From Ascidiaceihabitans donghaensis (GTDB lineage: Bacteria; Pseudomonadota; Alphaproteobacteria; Rhodobacterales; Rhodobacteraceae): DNA of 64,000 nucleotides. The translations under genes were made by a program, and so were the position numbers. The DNA lies in the NCBI RefSeq assembly GCF_900302465.1, contig NZ_OMOR01000001.1, forward strand, positions 3,008,729 to 3,072,728. Direction: 5' to 3'. Below, in pieces: positions 44,103 to 52,711 of this stretch (positions within the stretch are counted from its first letter, which is position 1; every line of letters begins with the position of its first letter). A model generated the notes under the pieces. That model had not been told where the DNA came from. It saw only the letters and a list, made by a program, of their open reading frames with translations, and made no database searches.

Positions 44103-44471
44103 CGAGGGTTTTTAGAAAGATGCTTGGTTACAGTTCGCGTATAGCCATACCAACCTAGTAGGCGTCTTTGAGCGGTTTCTTGAAACTAGCCACCAGAAGC
44201 TACCTGAGCGTTCCATCAACAAATCGTTAATGCCAGTGCTCACGCTTAGGCTGCTCCTAATTTATTATCCGACAGTGCCACTGTGAATGGCGGTTAAGAT
44301 TTGAACGCACTCTCAACTTGCACTTGCAGCGAATGTCGGCTTCCCGCCCCTCCGCCCCACCATCGGTCTCGGGCCGCCCCCCTCAACAACACCCCCCAAA
44401 CTGCCCCACTAACCGCCCCAGTTTTGCTGTTCGTTGAGAAAAGGTCATGGATTTCAAGCAGTGGCTAGGGT
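44103..44471. repeat. Right-end module, copy 1
   Basis: Shares blocks with 46848-47180: GATGCTTGGTTACAGTTCGC, AGCCACCAGAAGCTACCTGA, CCGCCCCACCATCGGTCTCG and the stretch from GTTCGTTGAGAAAA to the att core. The last 125 bp are also present inverted at 33511-33634. These conserved blocks may hold the integrase arm sites. Apart from them, 43993-44471 shows no gene. Confidence 0.8.
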
Positions 44472-44489
44472 TCCTACCATCCCAGCCAA
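44472..44489 (+). repeat. att core B
   Basis: Identical to core A over 18 bases, direct orientation, preceded by right-end and followed by left-end sequence. This is the junction expected between two tandem elements. Confidence 0.87.
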
Positions 44490-44951
44490 CCTTCTCTGAC
44501 AGAGTAAACCAACACCCGGACAACCCGTCAGCGTGGGTCATGCCCTAGTTTTCTGCTCCAGTTATTGCGGGTGTAGCGGGTAACCCCTCCCTGCTTTTGG
44601 GAGAGGTCGAGGACATAGCCACGGGCTTAGAGAGTGTGCCAGTCTACCCCGTTAGTACGTCGTTCCCGATCATCATTCAGGTTGTCTCGCCGATCCCCAA
44701 TGGTCAGATGTCACGGGTTCATGCAGCGCCGATTATGACAAAGGTGTCGGACAACCTGATGACGGTTGGTAGCGAGCTGGTTTTGGATACAACACGCAAA
44801 ACGATAAGCGCGATCTTGACCACTCATGAAACGCACCTTTCTAGGTTCCGCCGTTACGGTGACCATGCAGCCGTTCTCATCCGTTTGGGTCTCCGCTAAC
44901 AACTCGGTGACCTTAACCAGCGCAGCGTCGTAATGATAAGAAAGCAACCTC
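44490..44951. repeat. Left-end module, copy 2 (cut by IS3)
   Basis: Matches 30943-31414 with small indels (for example a missing stretch near CAGTTATTGCGGG) and about a dozen substitutions. It ends abruptly at the IS3 left end. Confidence 0.85.
44627..44951 (-). pseudogene. HNH endonuclease, broken copy
   Basis: Same gene as 31090-31467. It has lost its 5' end where the IS3 element begins (homology starts at LLSYHYDAALVKV) and has a stop codon (TGA at 44713-44711) where the intact copy has Arg in CMNPRHL, which removes the last HNH residues. Confidence 0.85.
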
Positions 44952-45036
44952 TGGACCTGTCTCGGTTTGATGCCGCTCCTTTGATAGCATTTACTGCAGC
45001 AAAGGAGACGAACTATGCCCCGCCCGTCAGGGTTAT

Positions 45037-45330
45037 ATGAAGCATGATCCCGAAATGAGACTGAAGCGGACGGACGCATTCCGGCAAGATGCTGTGCGGA
45101 TCGCATTGACCAGCGGGCTTACGCGTAAACAGGCGGCTGATGATCTTGGTGTCGGGATGTCGACACTGAATATACGGTTCACAGCTCACCGAGACACGAA
45201 TGTGGTGTCGAAGAAAGATTTGAGCCTCGCCCAAGAGAATGATCGGTTTCGACGCGAGAAACGCATTCTCAAGGAGGAGAGGGAAATCTTAAAAAAAGCA
45301 ACACAGTTCTTCGCGGGCCAAAAGCCATGA
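45037..45330 (+). CDS. IS3 family transposase OrfA
   Basis: Helix-turn-helix subunit of an IS3 transposase, 97 residues: KRTDAFRQDAVRIALTSGL, then the HTH RKQAADDLGVGMSTLNIRF and a leucine-zipper-like C-terminal part rich in E, K and R (AQENDRFRREKRILKEER). It appears full length and ends with a 4-base overlap to orfB as in the family. Without OrfB it can only act as a DNA-binding protein. Confidence 0.88.
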   Translation: MKHDPEMRLKRTDAFRQDAVRIALTSGLTRKQAADDLGVGMSTLNIRFTAHRDTNVVSKKDLSLAQENDRFRREKRILKEEREILKKATQFFAGQKP

Positions 45331-45635
45331 GGTTCCGGTTTATCGAGGAACACCGTGGGTCTTTCCATACGGAACGCCTGTGCAGGATCATGAATGTCAG
45401 TCCGCGCGGTCTAAGGGCCTTCCGCACCCGTCCAGCCAGTCGCAGACAACGAGCTGATCTGGCGGCGATCATGGGAAACGCGGCGACAGGCCGAGATGGC
45501 GATCTTCCACTCTTATTGATACTTCGTATCAATTGCCGTGCAGTAAAATACATAAACGGATTCTACAATCCGCGACGCCGTCACTCAACTCTCGGCTGGA
45601 AATGCCCCGTCGCTTTCGAAAGGAAAGTGGCCTAA
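45327..45635 (+). pseudogene. IS3 transposase OrfB remnant
   Basis: Starts as normal OrfB (MRFRFIEEHRGSFHTERL, then NVSPRGLRAFRTRPASRRQ) but jumps after about residue 45 to the very end of the protein (YINGFYNPRRRHSTLGWK). The integrase catalytic core is gone. A short block with the palindrome ATTGATAC-TTC-GTATCAAT interrupts the remaining C-terminal part. Confidence 0.85.
45515..45533. repeat. Perfect 8-bp palindrome within the IS3 remnant
   Basis: ATTGATAC, loop TTC, GTATCAAT. It lies in about 37 bp that are foreign to the orfB reading frame: bases before it encode the end of AIFH and bases after it continue with YINGFYN. It looks like a scar or a small inserted hairpin. Confidence 0.5.
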
Positions 45636-45818
45636 ACGAGCACTTGGTGCGGCACTAAAACGCGACAGGTCCACTGCTACTCCGGAGTTCAGAACAACTT
45701 GAAGGGCAAGTTCAGCATAATTTTCCCCGAAGCTTTTGAGGGTTTCATAATACGCAACGTGATCACCGACTTCCGCATGTGACGCCAAAATAGATAATTG
45801 GGTGCTGGATAGGCTCAT
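45585..45818 (-). pseudogene. Effector-like gene, truncated by IS3
   Basis: Starts with ATG 45818 overlapping the upstream stop (ATGA). The first 54 residues, beginning MSLSSTQLSILASHAEVG and continuing DHVAYYETLKSFGENYAELAL, have natural composition; after VAVDLSRF the frame runs into the IS3 end and the rest is not genuine. The N-terminal style (a helical GDxxxYYxxLxxxGxxYAxLAL pattern) recalls leader domains of large secreted effectors, recalled from memory only. The original C-terminus is missing. Confidence 0.6.
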
Positions 45819-46582
45819 TTAAACTTCCCTTCACTGATTAACATGCACCCAAGGAATTGGGTGACATTGGCTTTGATTGTTTTCCATTCGGATAGGTGCG
45901 AACCGTTAAAGCGTGTGTTCACGTCAACGGCATGCGCTCGAAAATAGTGAGAGCATGTTTGATTGACCCCATAACCCTCTCTGCTACACCGGAACACGTC
46001 CGTCACTGTGTTTGACGCGTCATAGCCTGAGTACATTATCGAGTGCATCACGACAGGACGTGCTGGTTCAGTTCGGACAAGATCCAAATTTGCAATGTAG
46101 TTTCGGGTTAGCCCGCCATGCAGTTCAGGTTTTGGAAATCGGTTGCGGGTTAAGGATTGTAGTATTTGGGGTAAATCTGTCGTATCAGCGACCACAATAC
46201 TCAAATGACGTTGCCCCCGCTTATCCCAAAACGCACGCAAGTCTCTGCTGTGAATCGGCGCAAAGTTGTCCATGTCCACGCGAAATCCGTGGCTTGGCAC
46301 AGTATAGCCTTCGTTGAAATCCCATCCCTCTTCCAGATAGTTGCGCGGCAGCTTGATCGGCAGCGTCTTGCCTTCCATCTCCATCCGTAGGAATTGGTTC
46401 ACCGGCGCCTTGCTGCCCCACACATTCTCTTTCAGGTCAAATAGATGGTCGCAAAAATCCTCCGGAAGTCTGCTGTACGGGATGTACGCAGGGTCTGATG
46501 TGGGGGCGTTAGAATCCGACATCACATTGTTTGGCAGCGTGCATATACACAAAGCCGCTACCCAAGCCCACTTCGAAAACAC
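45815..46582 (-). CDS. Secreted protein of unknown function, upstream of the truncated effector-like gene
   Basis: The 255-residue protein has a signal peptide (MFSKWAWVAALCICTLPNNVMS). The mature part has DFCDHLFDLKENVWG, a PRNYLEEGWDFNEGYTVPSHGF segment and a C-terminal half with two cysteines (FRCSREGYGVNQTCSHYF) that could form a disulfide. It resembles periplasmic immunity proteins in size and layout but has no family I can name. It is translationally coupled to the truncated gene that follows. Confidence 0.65.
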   Translation of the reverse strand: MFSKWAWVAALCICTLPNNVMSDSNAPTSDPAYIPYSRLPEDFCDHLFDLKENVWGSKAPVNQFLRMEMEGKTLPIKLPRNYLEEGWDFNEGYTVPSHGFRVDMDNFAPIHSRDLRAFWDKRGQRHLSIVVADTTDLPQILQSLTRNRFPKPELHGGLTRNYIANLDLVRTEPARPVVMHSIMYSGYDASNTVTDVFRCSREGYGVNQTCSHYFRAHAVDVNTRFNGSHLSEWKTIKANVTQFLGCMLISEGKFK

Positions 46583-46847
46583 GAATGCACCCCCTAGTTC
46601 AAATGCGTATTTAGATCGCCAAAATCTCGGTGTGCTAGTATGAGAATGCAGGAGTGATAGCTAGTTAAAAACTACCTATGGGTGTATAGTATAAGCGTAG
46701 TGGCGTCAAAAGGTGTTGAAGCCGAATTAAACATTTTCAGCGAGTGGACGTGAATTTAGGAATGGTGGCAAAAACACAGTTTTGAGCACCTTCACCGTCA
46801 CAATTTCACGGCAACCCTATTCCCGCGATAGGTAAAAGCTCCTGCAA

Positions 46848-47180
46848 GCGAGGGTTTTGGGGAAGATGCTTGGTTACAGTTCGCGTACAACCATTACGGT
46901 CTAGCAGGCGTCTTAGAACGATTTCTTGAAACCATATCTCCGAAAACTGCCCCTGTTTTGAGTTTTCGGAGGCGGTAGTTGGAATTTTCGATAGCCACCA
47001 GAAGCTACCTGAGCGTTGCCGTCCACATACCGTTCAGGATGCACCTGCAGCGAACTTCTGCTTTCCCGCCGTCCGCCCCACCATCGGTCTCGGGCACGCC
47101 CCCCCTCGACACCCCCCCAAACTGCCCCTGTTTTGTTGTTCGTTGAGAAAAAGTCATGGATTTCAAGCAGTGGCTAGGGT
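46848..47180. repeat. Right-end module, copy 2 (outer end of the island)
   Basis: Corresponds block by block to 44103-44471 with substitutions and an extra CTCCGAAAACTGCCCC...GAGTTTTCGGAG inverted repeat near 46945-46985. Between the secreted-protein gene (start 46582) and this module, 46583-46847 shows nothing recognisable. Confidence 0.8.
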
Positions 47181-47198
47181 TCCTACTATCCCAGCCAA
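47181..47198 (+). repeat. att core C (right boundary of the island)
   Basis: TCCTACTATCCCAGCCAA, one mismatch to the tRNA-derived core. DNA after it (47199-47477) no longer matches the island modules and leads into the peptide transporter operon, so this is taken as the outer attR. 47199-47477 itself shows no gene. Confidence 0.82.
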
Positions 47199-47477
47199 CC
47201 TTTCTTCAAATACAGTGACCGACCCGTGCGAAGCGCATAGAACTTTTGCACTTTGGTTTTGGTCGGTTTCTCCCGTTTGGATCGACATTGTAAAACTGTG
47301 TTTCATGATGGCCTGCAAAGGCCCAAACCGCGTCTTTTGGCAATGCGACTACCCCAGCGTGTGCTTGCTGCGGCTGTTCGATAACCCGACGTTCCGCGAC
47401 CCTTATCCAAAGAGGGCCTTGCCATTGGCGAAAAACAGGCCAAGCTTAGGGCATAAATAACAGCACGGGGATTTTCC

Positions 47478-49058
47478 ATGAAAACGACAATTACAACCAT
47501 GATCGGCGCTTTGCTGATTTCGACGGCGGCACCGGTCAGCGCCGAAACGCTGCGTTGGGCCCGATCCGGCGATGCATTGACGCTTGATCCTCATTCCCAG
47601 AATGAAGGTCCGACACATACGATCCGCCACCAGATGTACGAGCCATTGATCATCCGCGACGTGACAGGCGCGTTTGAACCTGCGCTGGCCACTGACTGGG
47701 CCCCTAAAGCAGATGATCCAAATGTATGGGTGTTCAATTTGCGCCAAGGCGTGAAGTTCCACGATGGCGCGGACTTTACGTCCGAAGATGTAGTGTTCAG
47801 CTTTGAGCGCGCCAAACAGCCCAATTCCGACATGAAGGAATTGATCGGCTCCATCACAGAAGTTCGCGCGACGGGCGACTATACCGTTGAAATCGTCACA
47901 GACGGGCCAAACCCGATCCTGCCGTCGAACCTGACCAACCTCTATATGATGGACAAAGGCTGGACCGAAGCGAACAACACAGTTGACGTGCAGGACTTTG
48001 AAGGCGGCGAAATCACCTTTGCCACGACAAACGTGAACGGCACCGGCCCTTACACGCTGACCAGCCGGGAACCTGACGTGAAAACCGTCATGACACGCAA
48101 CGAAGCCTATTGGGGCCGCGACCAGTTCCCAATGGAAGTGACGGAAATCGTCTATACCCCCATCCAGAACGCCGCGACCCGTGTGGCTGCAATGTTGTCT
48201 GGCGAAATTGATTTTCTGCAAGACATGCCTGTGCAGGACCTTGAGCGCGTGAACGCCGTAGACGGTTTGGTCGTCAAGCAAGCGCCACAAAACCGTGTCA
48301 TTTTCTTTGGCATGAACCAGGGCGCGGACGACATCGAAAGCGACAGTGTAGACGGCGCCAACCCCTTGGCTGATGTGCGTGTGCGCAAAGCCATGTCCAT
48401 GGCGATCAATCGCGACGCCATCCGTCAGGTTGTGATGCGTGGCCAAAGTGCGCCTGCCGGCATGGTGGCCCCACCCTTCGTCAACGGTTGGACCGCTGAA
48501 ATGGATGCGGAATCCTCTACCGACATCGAAGGAGCCAAAGCGCTGATGGCAGAGGCAGGCTATGCAGACGGATTTTCGATCCGCCTTGATTGCCCCAATG
48601 ACCGTTACGTCAACGACGAAGGCATCTGTCAGGCTGCGGTTGGCATGCTGGGCCAGATCGGCGTCAAAGTGAACCTTGATGCCAAACCAAAGGCACAACA
48701 CTTTCCGTTGATCACGGACAGCAAAACAGACTTCTATATGCTGGGCTGGGGCGTGCCGACGTATGATTCCGAATACATCTTCAACTTCCTTGTGCATGGT
48801 CGTGAAGCTGAAATCGGAACATGGAACGGCACCGGTTTTGACAACGATGACGTCGACGCCATGATCAAATCACTTGCGTCCAACACCGATCTGGCTGCGC
48901 GGAATGCAGACATCGCCAAAATCTGGCGTGTTGTGCAAGATGAACAGCTTTACATCCCGATCCACCACCAGGTTCTGAACTGGGGCATGTCGGAAAAAGT
49001 GGGCATCGAAGTTGATCCCGAAGATCAGCCAAAGGTTAAATACTTCACCATGAAGTAA
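47478..49058 (+). CDS. Peptide ABC transporter substrate-binding protein (family 5), first copy
   Basis: Periplasmic binding protein of the DppA/OppA family, 526 residues. It has a signal peptide (TTMIGALLISTAAPVSA), then LRWARSGDALTLDPHSQNEG at the mature start, and the family motif LRQGVKFHDGADFTSEDVVFSFERA. Typical substrates are di- or oligopeptides, but family 5 also binds other compounds. It is first in an operon with a second binding protein and a full DppBCDF-like set. A strong hairpin follows. Confidence 0.92.
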   Translation: MKTTITTMIGALLISTAAPVSAETLRWARSGDALTLDPHSQNEGPTHTIRHQMYEPLIIRDVTGAFEPALATDWAPKADDPNVWVFNLRQGVKFHDGADFTSEDVVFSFERAKQPNSDMKELIGSITEVRATGDYTVEIVTDGPNPILPSNLTNLYMMDKGWTEANNTVDVQDFEGGEITFATTNVNGTGPYTLTSREPDVKTVMTRNEAYWGRDQFPMEVTEIVYTPIQNAATRVAAMLSGEIDFLQDMPVQDLERVNAVDGLVVKQAPQNRVIFFGMNQGADDIESDSVDGANPLADVRVRKAMSMAINRDAIRQVVMRGQSAPAGMVAPPFVNGWTAEMDAESSTDIEGAKALMAEAGYADGFSIRLDCPNDRYVNDEGICQAAVGMLGQIGVKVNLDAKPKAQHFPLITDSKTDFYMLGWGVPTYDSEYIFNFLVHGREAEIGTWNGTGFDNDDVDAMIKSLASNTDLAARNADIAKIWRVVQDEQLYIPIHHQVLNWGMSEKVGIEVDPEDQPKVKYFTMK

Positions 49059-49066
49059 ACCATCCG

Positions 49067-49110
49067 GGCGGCGCATCATCGCAATTGATGCGCCGCCTGT
49101 TTCAATTTTT
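49067..49110 (+). terminator. Terminator/attenuator between the two binding-protein genes
   Basis: A perfect 12-bp stem GGCGGCGCATCA (49067-49078) with TGATGCGCCGCC (49086-49097), 7-base loop, then TGTTTCAATTTTT. It would give more of the first binding protein than of the downstream genes, or stabilise its message. Confidence 0.82.
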
Positions 49111-49147
49111 CAACGCCAGTCCATTTTGGTCCAGTTCAGGAAAACCC

Positions 49148-50713
49148 ATGTTACGCAATTTTAGCTACGCCGCTCTTTTCGCCGTTTTGGCCCCTGCAGC
49201 CTTTGCCGAAGACTTCAAATGGGCTGTCACAACAGACCCTCAAACTCTGGACCCCCATGCTGTTAACTCTGCGCCGGTCCTTGGTTTTTTAAACAACGTC
49301 TATGAAGGTCTTGTGCGCCGCGGGCAGGACATGGCCATCGAACCGGCACTTGCCACAAGCTGGGAAGCCATCGGGGCCGGCGAAGGGTGGCGCTTCAAGC
49401 TTCGTCAGGGCGTGACCTTTCAGAACGGTGCCGCATTTACCGCGCAGGACGTTTTGTTTTCCTATGAACGCGCTTCAAGCGAAGCCGCCGACACCAGAAG
49501 TTGGTTTGCACCTGTGTCCGGCGTGGTCGTTGTAGACGATTACACGGTGGACATCATGACCACCTCTCCAAACCCGATTTTCCCCGACAGCATCGCCAAC
49601 TGGATGATCATGGACAGCGATTGGGCGCAGTCCAATGATGCTGGCCGCCCCGACAAAGAAGCAGGCAACCATGCCACGCTGAATGCCAATGGCACCGGCG
49701 CATTTGCCATCACAAACCGTGAACCGGGCCTTCGCACTGTACTTGAGCCCCATGACAATTGGTGGGGCGATGCCACACACAACATCACACGCGCAGAGCT
49801 GACGCCAATCCAGAACCCCGCCACCGCTTTGGCGGCCCTGTTGTCGGGCGACGTCGATTTCATCAATCCTGTACCTGTCCAAGACGTGGCGCGATTGCAA
49901 AATGACCCGAACGTCAATGTCATTCAGGGCATCGAAGCCCGCGTTATCATGCTTGGCTTTCCTCATAAGGCCGAGGCGCTAAAATATTCGTCCGAGACCA
50001 CGGACGCAAACCCGTTTGCCGACGCCCGCGTGCGCCGCGCGGTGGCCCATGCCGTGAATGTGCCCGCGATCTTGCAGACCACGATGCGCGGAAATGCCCA
50101 AGCTGTGAACCAATTGGTCAGCCCTGCAATGCGTGGGTATTCAGATGTGCTGGGCGGCAACGCGGCCTTTGATCAGGATGCTGCACGCGCCTTGTTGGCC
50201 GAAGCAGGTTACGCGGACGGGTTTTCGTTTGGGCTGAAATGCCCCAACAACCGTTATCTGAACGATGAAGCCGTGTGTCAGGCCATAACTGCAATGTTGG
50301 CGCAGGTCGGTATGCGCGCGACTTTGGACGCGATGCCGGTGCAAAACTATTGGCCTGAATTGCGGGCAGACAACTACGACATGTATCTGCTGGGGTGGTC
50401 ACCCGGCACCTTTGATGCCGAACACCCCGTGCGCTTTCTGGCCGCCACGCCCAATGAAGAAAAGAAATTGGGCAGCTGGAATTTTGGCGGATATTCCAAC
50501 GATCGTGTCGACGCATTGCTGCCGATGATACAATCCGAAATCGACGAGACAAAACGCCAGGCGATGCTGGATGAAGTTGCCCAAACCCTGCAGGATGAAA
50601 CGGCCTACGTTCCACTTTATGTGCAGCCTTTGGTCTGGGGGACGCGGTCCAATATTGAATTGGTGCAACGCCCGGACAACTTCTTTATCTTGCGCTGGGT
50701 CACTGTTAACTAG
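49148..50713 (+). CDS. Peptide ABC transporter substrate-binding protein (family 5), second copy
   Basis: The 521-residue protein starts at ATG 49148, which gives a clean signal peptide (LRNFSYAALFAVLAPAAFA) and has AGGAAAA upstream; the frame from 49085 lies in the terminator. Family motifs are LRQGVTFQNGAAFTAQDVLFSYERA and the mature start FKWAVTTDPQTLDPHAVNS. It is clearly related to the first copy over the whole length (compare NGTGAFAITNREPGLRTV with NGTGPYTLTSREPDVKTV), so a tandem duplication followed by divergence is likely. Different substrate ranges are inference. Confidence 0.92.
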   Translation: MLRNFSYAALFAVLAPAAFAEDFKWAVTTDPQTLDPHAVNSAPVLGFLNNVYEGLVRRGQDMAIEPALATSWEAIGAGEGWRFKLRQGVTFQNGAAFTAQDVLFSYERASSEAADTRSWFAPVSGVVVVDDYTVDIMTTSPNPIFPDSIANWMIMDSDWAQSNDAGRPDKEAGNHATLNANGTGAFAITNREPGLRTVLEPHDNWWGDATHNITRAELTPIQNPATALAALLSGDVDFINPVPVQDVARLQNDPNVNVIQGIEARVIMLGFPHKAEALKYSSETTDANPFADARVRRAVAHAVNVPAILQTTMRGNAQAVNQLVSPAMRGYSDVLGGNAAFDQDAARALLAEAGYADGFSFGLKCPNNRYLNDEAVCQAITAMLAQVGMRATLDAMPVQNYWPELRADNYDMYLLGWSPGTFDAEHPVRFLAATPNEEKKLGSWNFGGYSNDRVDALLPMIQSEIDETKRQAMLDEVAQTLQDETAYVPLYVQPLVWGTRSNIELVQRPDNFFILRWVTVN

Positions 50714-50786
50714 CACTGCTTAAGAGGGGCAAACGCCCCGACCCACCTTGTCACGCTGCCTGCCACCCATCGGGGAAATTGCCACC

Positions 50787-51767
50787 ATGCTTGCCTTTAT
50801 TATCCGGCGCGTTCTGCAATCTATTCTTGTGCTGCTGATTGTCGGACTGACAGCATTTTCGATGTTTCGCTTTGTCGGTGATCCTATCGACAATATGCTG
50901 GGGCAAGAACGCACGACGGCAGACATTGAACGGCTGCGTGAACAGTTGGGCCTCGATCAGGCGTTTCCGGTGCAATACTACAAATTTCTGACCGAAGCGG
51001 CACAGGGCAATTTCGGTGTTAGTTACCGTCAGGGGCGTCCGGTGGCCGAGATCTTGCTGGAACGCGCACCCGCAACACTGGAATTGGCGGCGGTGTCCGG
51101 CATTCTGGCCATTGCCTTTGGGATCGCCTTTGGCGTGTTTACAGCGATCAGGCGCAATGGGGTTCTGGCCAATGCCATCATGTCTGCATCGCTTATCGGG
51201 GTGTCCTTGCCAACCTTTCTGATCGGCATTTTGCTGATTTACATATTTTCGGTCGAACTTGGGTGGCTGCCCAGTTTCGGGCGTGGCGAAACGGTGCAAA
51301 TCGGCAATTGGTCAACTGGATTGCTAACGGCTACTGGGTTAAAAGCCCTTGTTTTGCCTTCGATCACACTTGGGCTGTATCAGATGACCCTGATCATGCG
51401 GCTGGTGCGATCTGAAATGCTGGAAGTGCTGCGCCAAGATTATATTCGCTTTGCGCGTGCCCGCGGCCTGCGCGACCGCGTGATCAACTTCCGCCATGCT
51501 TTGAAAAACACGATGGTGCCGGTCATTACGGTCATCGGTTTGCAAGTGGGGGCAATTATTGCCTTTGCCATCATCACAGAGACCGTGTTCCAGTGGCCCG
51601 GTGTCGGACTGTTGTTTATCAACGCCGTGCAGTTTGTCGATATTCCTGTGATGGCGGCATATCTGATGCTGATTTCGGTGATGTTCGTGGGCATCAACCT
51701 GATCGTGGACATTTTATATTTCTTCATTGATCCGCGTTTGCGTGTCGATCGCGCGGGAGGGCACTGA
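50787..51767 (+). CDS. Peptide ABC transporter permease, DppB type
   Basis: Membrane subunit of 326 residues with the N-terminal helix LAFIIRRVLQSILVLLIVG typical of DppB and the EAA loop YIRFARARGLRDRVINFRHALKNT. ATG 50787 was chosen because the protein then starts at the conserved IIRR segment; 50748 is the alternative. It overlaps the second permease gene by one base (TGATG). Confidence 0.92.
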   Translation: MLAFIIRRVLQSILVLLIVGLTAFSMFRFVGDPIDNMLGQERTTADIERLREQLGLDQAFPVQYYKFLTEAAQGNFGVSYRQGRPVAEILLERAPATLELAAVSGILAIAFGIAFGVFTAIRRNGVLANAIMSASLIGVSLPTFLIGILLIYIFSVELGWLPSFGRGETVQIGNWSTGLLTATGLKALVLPSITLGLYQMTLIMRLVRSEMLEVLRQDYIRFARARGLRDRVINFRHALKNTMVPVITVIGLQVGAIIAFAIITETVFQWPGVGLLFINAVQFVDIPVMAAYLMLISVMFVGINLIVDILYFFIDPRLRVDRAGGH

Positions 51768-52711
51768 TGGCTGAATTACCGGTAAAAGCTTCAGAACAAT
51801 CGCGGTTGCGCGTGTTTCTCGACAGCGACGTCTTCTATATGTTTCGCAAGTCGCCCGTTGCGGTGGTATCCACGGTCGTGTTTGCGACCCTTGTGCTTGC
51901 AGCTGTTTTTGCACCGTTGATCGCGCCGACAAACCCTTTTGATCCAGCGTCTTTGAACCTGATGAACGGTTTTACCGGTCCGATGGCGCCAAATGCCTTC
52001 ACTGGCGAAAGCTTCCTGTTGGGCACCGACGATCAGGGCCGCGATGTATTTTCCACCATCCTGTACGGTATGCGTGTGTCGTTGTTTGTGGGCGTCGCCG
52101 CCGTGCTGCTTGCGATGGTCCTGGGCATCACCTTGGGGTTGATTTCAGGGTATGTTGGCGGTTGGACCGAAACGATCATCATGCGCACCGCAGACGTGCA
52201 ATTGACGTTTCCCTCCATTTTGGTGGCCATGCTTATCTTTGGGGTCGCAAAGGGGATCACCCCTGTTGAATACCGTGACCAAATGGCTATCTGGGTGCTT
52301 ATCCTTGCCATCGGCCTAAGTGATTGGGTGCAATTTGCACGGGTCGTGCGCGGGGCTACTATGGTGGAAAAACGCAAGGAATACGTGGAAGCGGCCCGCC
52401 TGATCGGGCGCACGCCATATGCCATCATGCTGCGGCATATTCTGCCCAACGTGTTGTCGCCAGTGTTGGTGATTGCCACGATATCATTGGCCTTGGCCAT
52501 CATCGCCGAGGCAACTTTGAGCTTTCTGGGGGTCGGCGCCCCCGCGACACAACCGTCTTTGGGCACCTTGATCCGCATCGGGCAAGGCTTCCTGTTTTCC
52601 GGAGAATGGTGGATTTTGCTGTTCCCTGCCGTCACCCTTTTGACCCTTGCCCTTAGCGTCAATTTGCTGGGCGACTGGCTGCGCGATGCGCTGAACCCGA
52701 GGTTGCGTTGA
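51767..52711 (+). CDS. Peptide ABC transporter permease, DppC type
   Basis: Second membrane subunit, 314 residues. It has the DppC-type N-terminal cytoplasmic stretch and first helix (SPVAVVSTVVFATLVLAAVFAPLIAP), the LGTDDQGRDVFSTILYGMRVSL motif, and an EAA loop with YVEAARLIGRTPYAIMLRHILPN. It pairs with the DppB-type permease; start and stop both overlap neighbours (TGATG). Confidence 0.92.
   Translation: MAELPVKASEQSRLRVFLDSDVFYMFRKSPVAVVSTVVFATLVLAAVFAPLIAPTNPFDPASLNLMNGFTGPMAPNAFTGESFLLGTDDQGRDVFSTILYGMRVSLFVGVAAVLLAMVLGITLGLISGYVGGWTETIIMRTADVQLTFPSILVAMLIFGVAKGITPVEYRDQMAIWVLILAIGLSDWVQFARVVRGATMVEKRKEYVEAARLIGRTPYAIMLRHILPNVLSPVLVIATISLALAIIAEATLSFLGVGAPATQPSLGTLIRIGQGFLFSGEWWILLFPAVTLLTLALSVNLLGDWLRDALNPRLR

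Larger units (their letters stand above)
44952..45673. mobile_element. IS3-family element, internally deleted
   Basis: About 722 bp. Ends start with TGGACCTGTC and continue as imperfect inverted repeats over 27 bases (TGATGCCGCTC at the left against TAGTGCCGCAC at the right, read inward). The transposase orfA is intact but orfB has lost most of its length, including the DDE core, so it cannot transpose alone. No clear target duplication is visible, which agrees with later loss of flanking DNA. Confidence 0.85.
30925..47198. mobile_element. Composite integrative island at tRNA-Gln
   Basis: Bounded by the tRNA 3' end and an 18-bp imperfect copy at 47181-47198. Inside are two further att cores (44472 direct, 33493 inverted), an integrase, a helicase/primase, HNH copies, a reverse transcriptase, an RTX protein, an IS3 remnant and broken genes. 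Base composition is visibly more AT-rich than the flanks. The set fits serial insertion of related elements, possibly phage satellites; no capsid, tail or terminase genes are seen. Confidence 0.88.

Noticed and set aside
30925-47198. Complete prophage
   Set aside because: No capsid, portal, terminase, tail or lysis genes are visible; the HNH and helicase alone fit a satellite or small integrative element better.
47143-47460. 105-residue open frame across the right island boundary
   Set aside because: It spans the att core and shows no domain; the same start region recurs with other frames at the other att copies.
47403-48797. 464-residue minus-strand open frame
   Set aside because: Antisense to the first peptide-binding protein; composition rich in His, Cys and Arg as in shadow frames.
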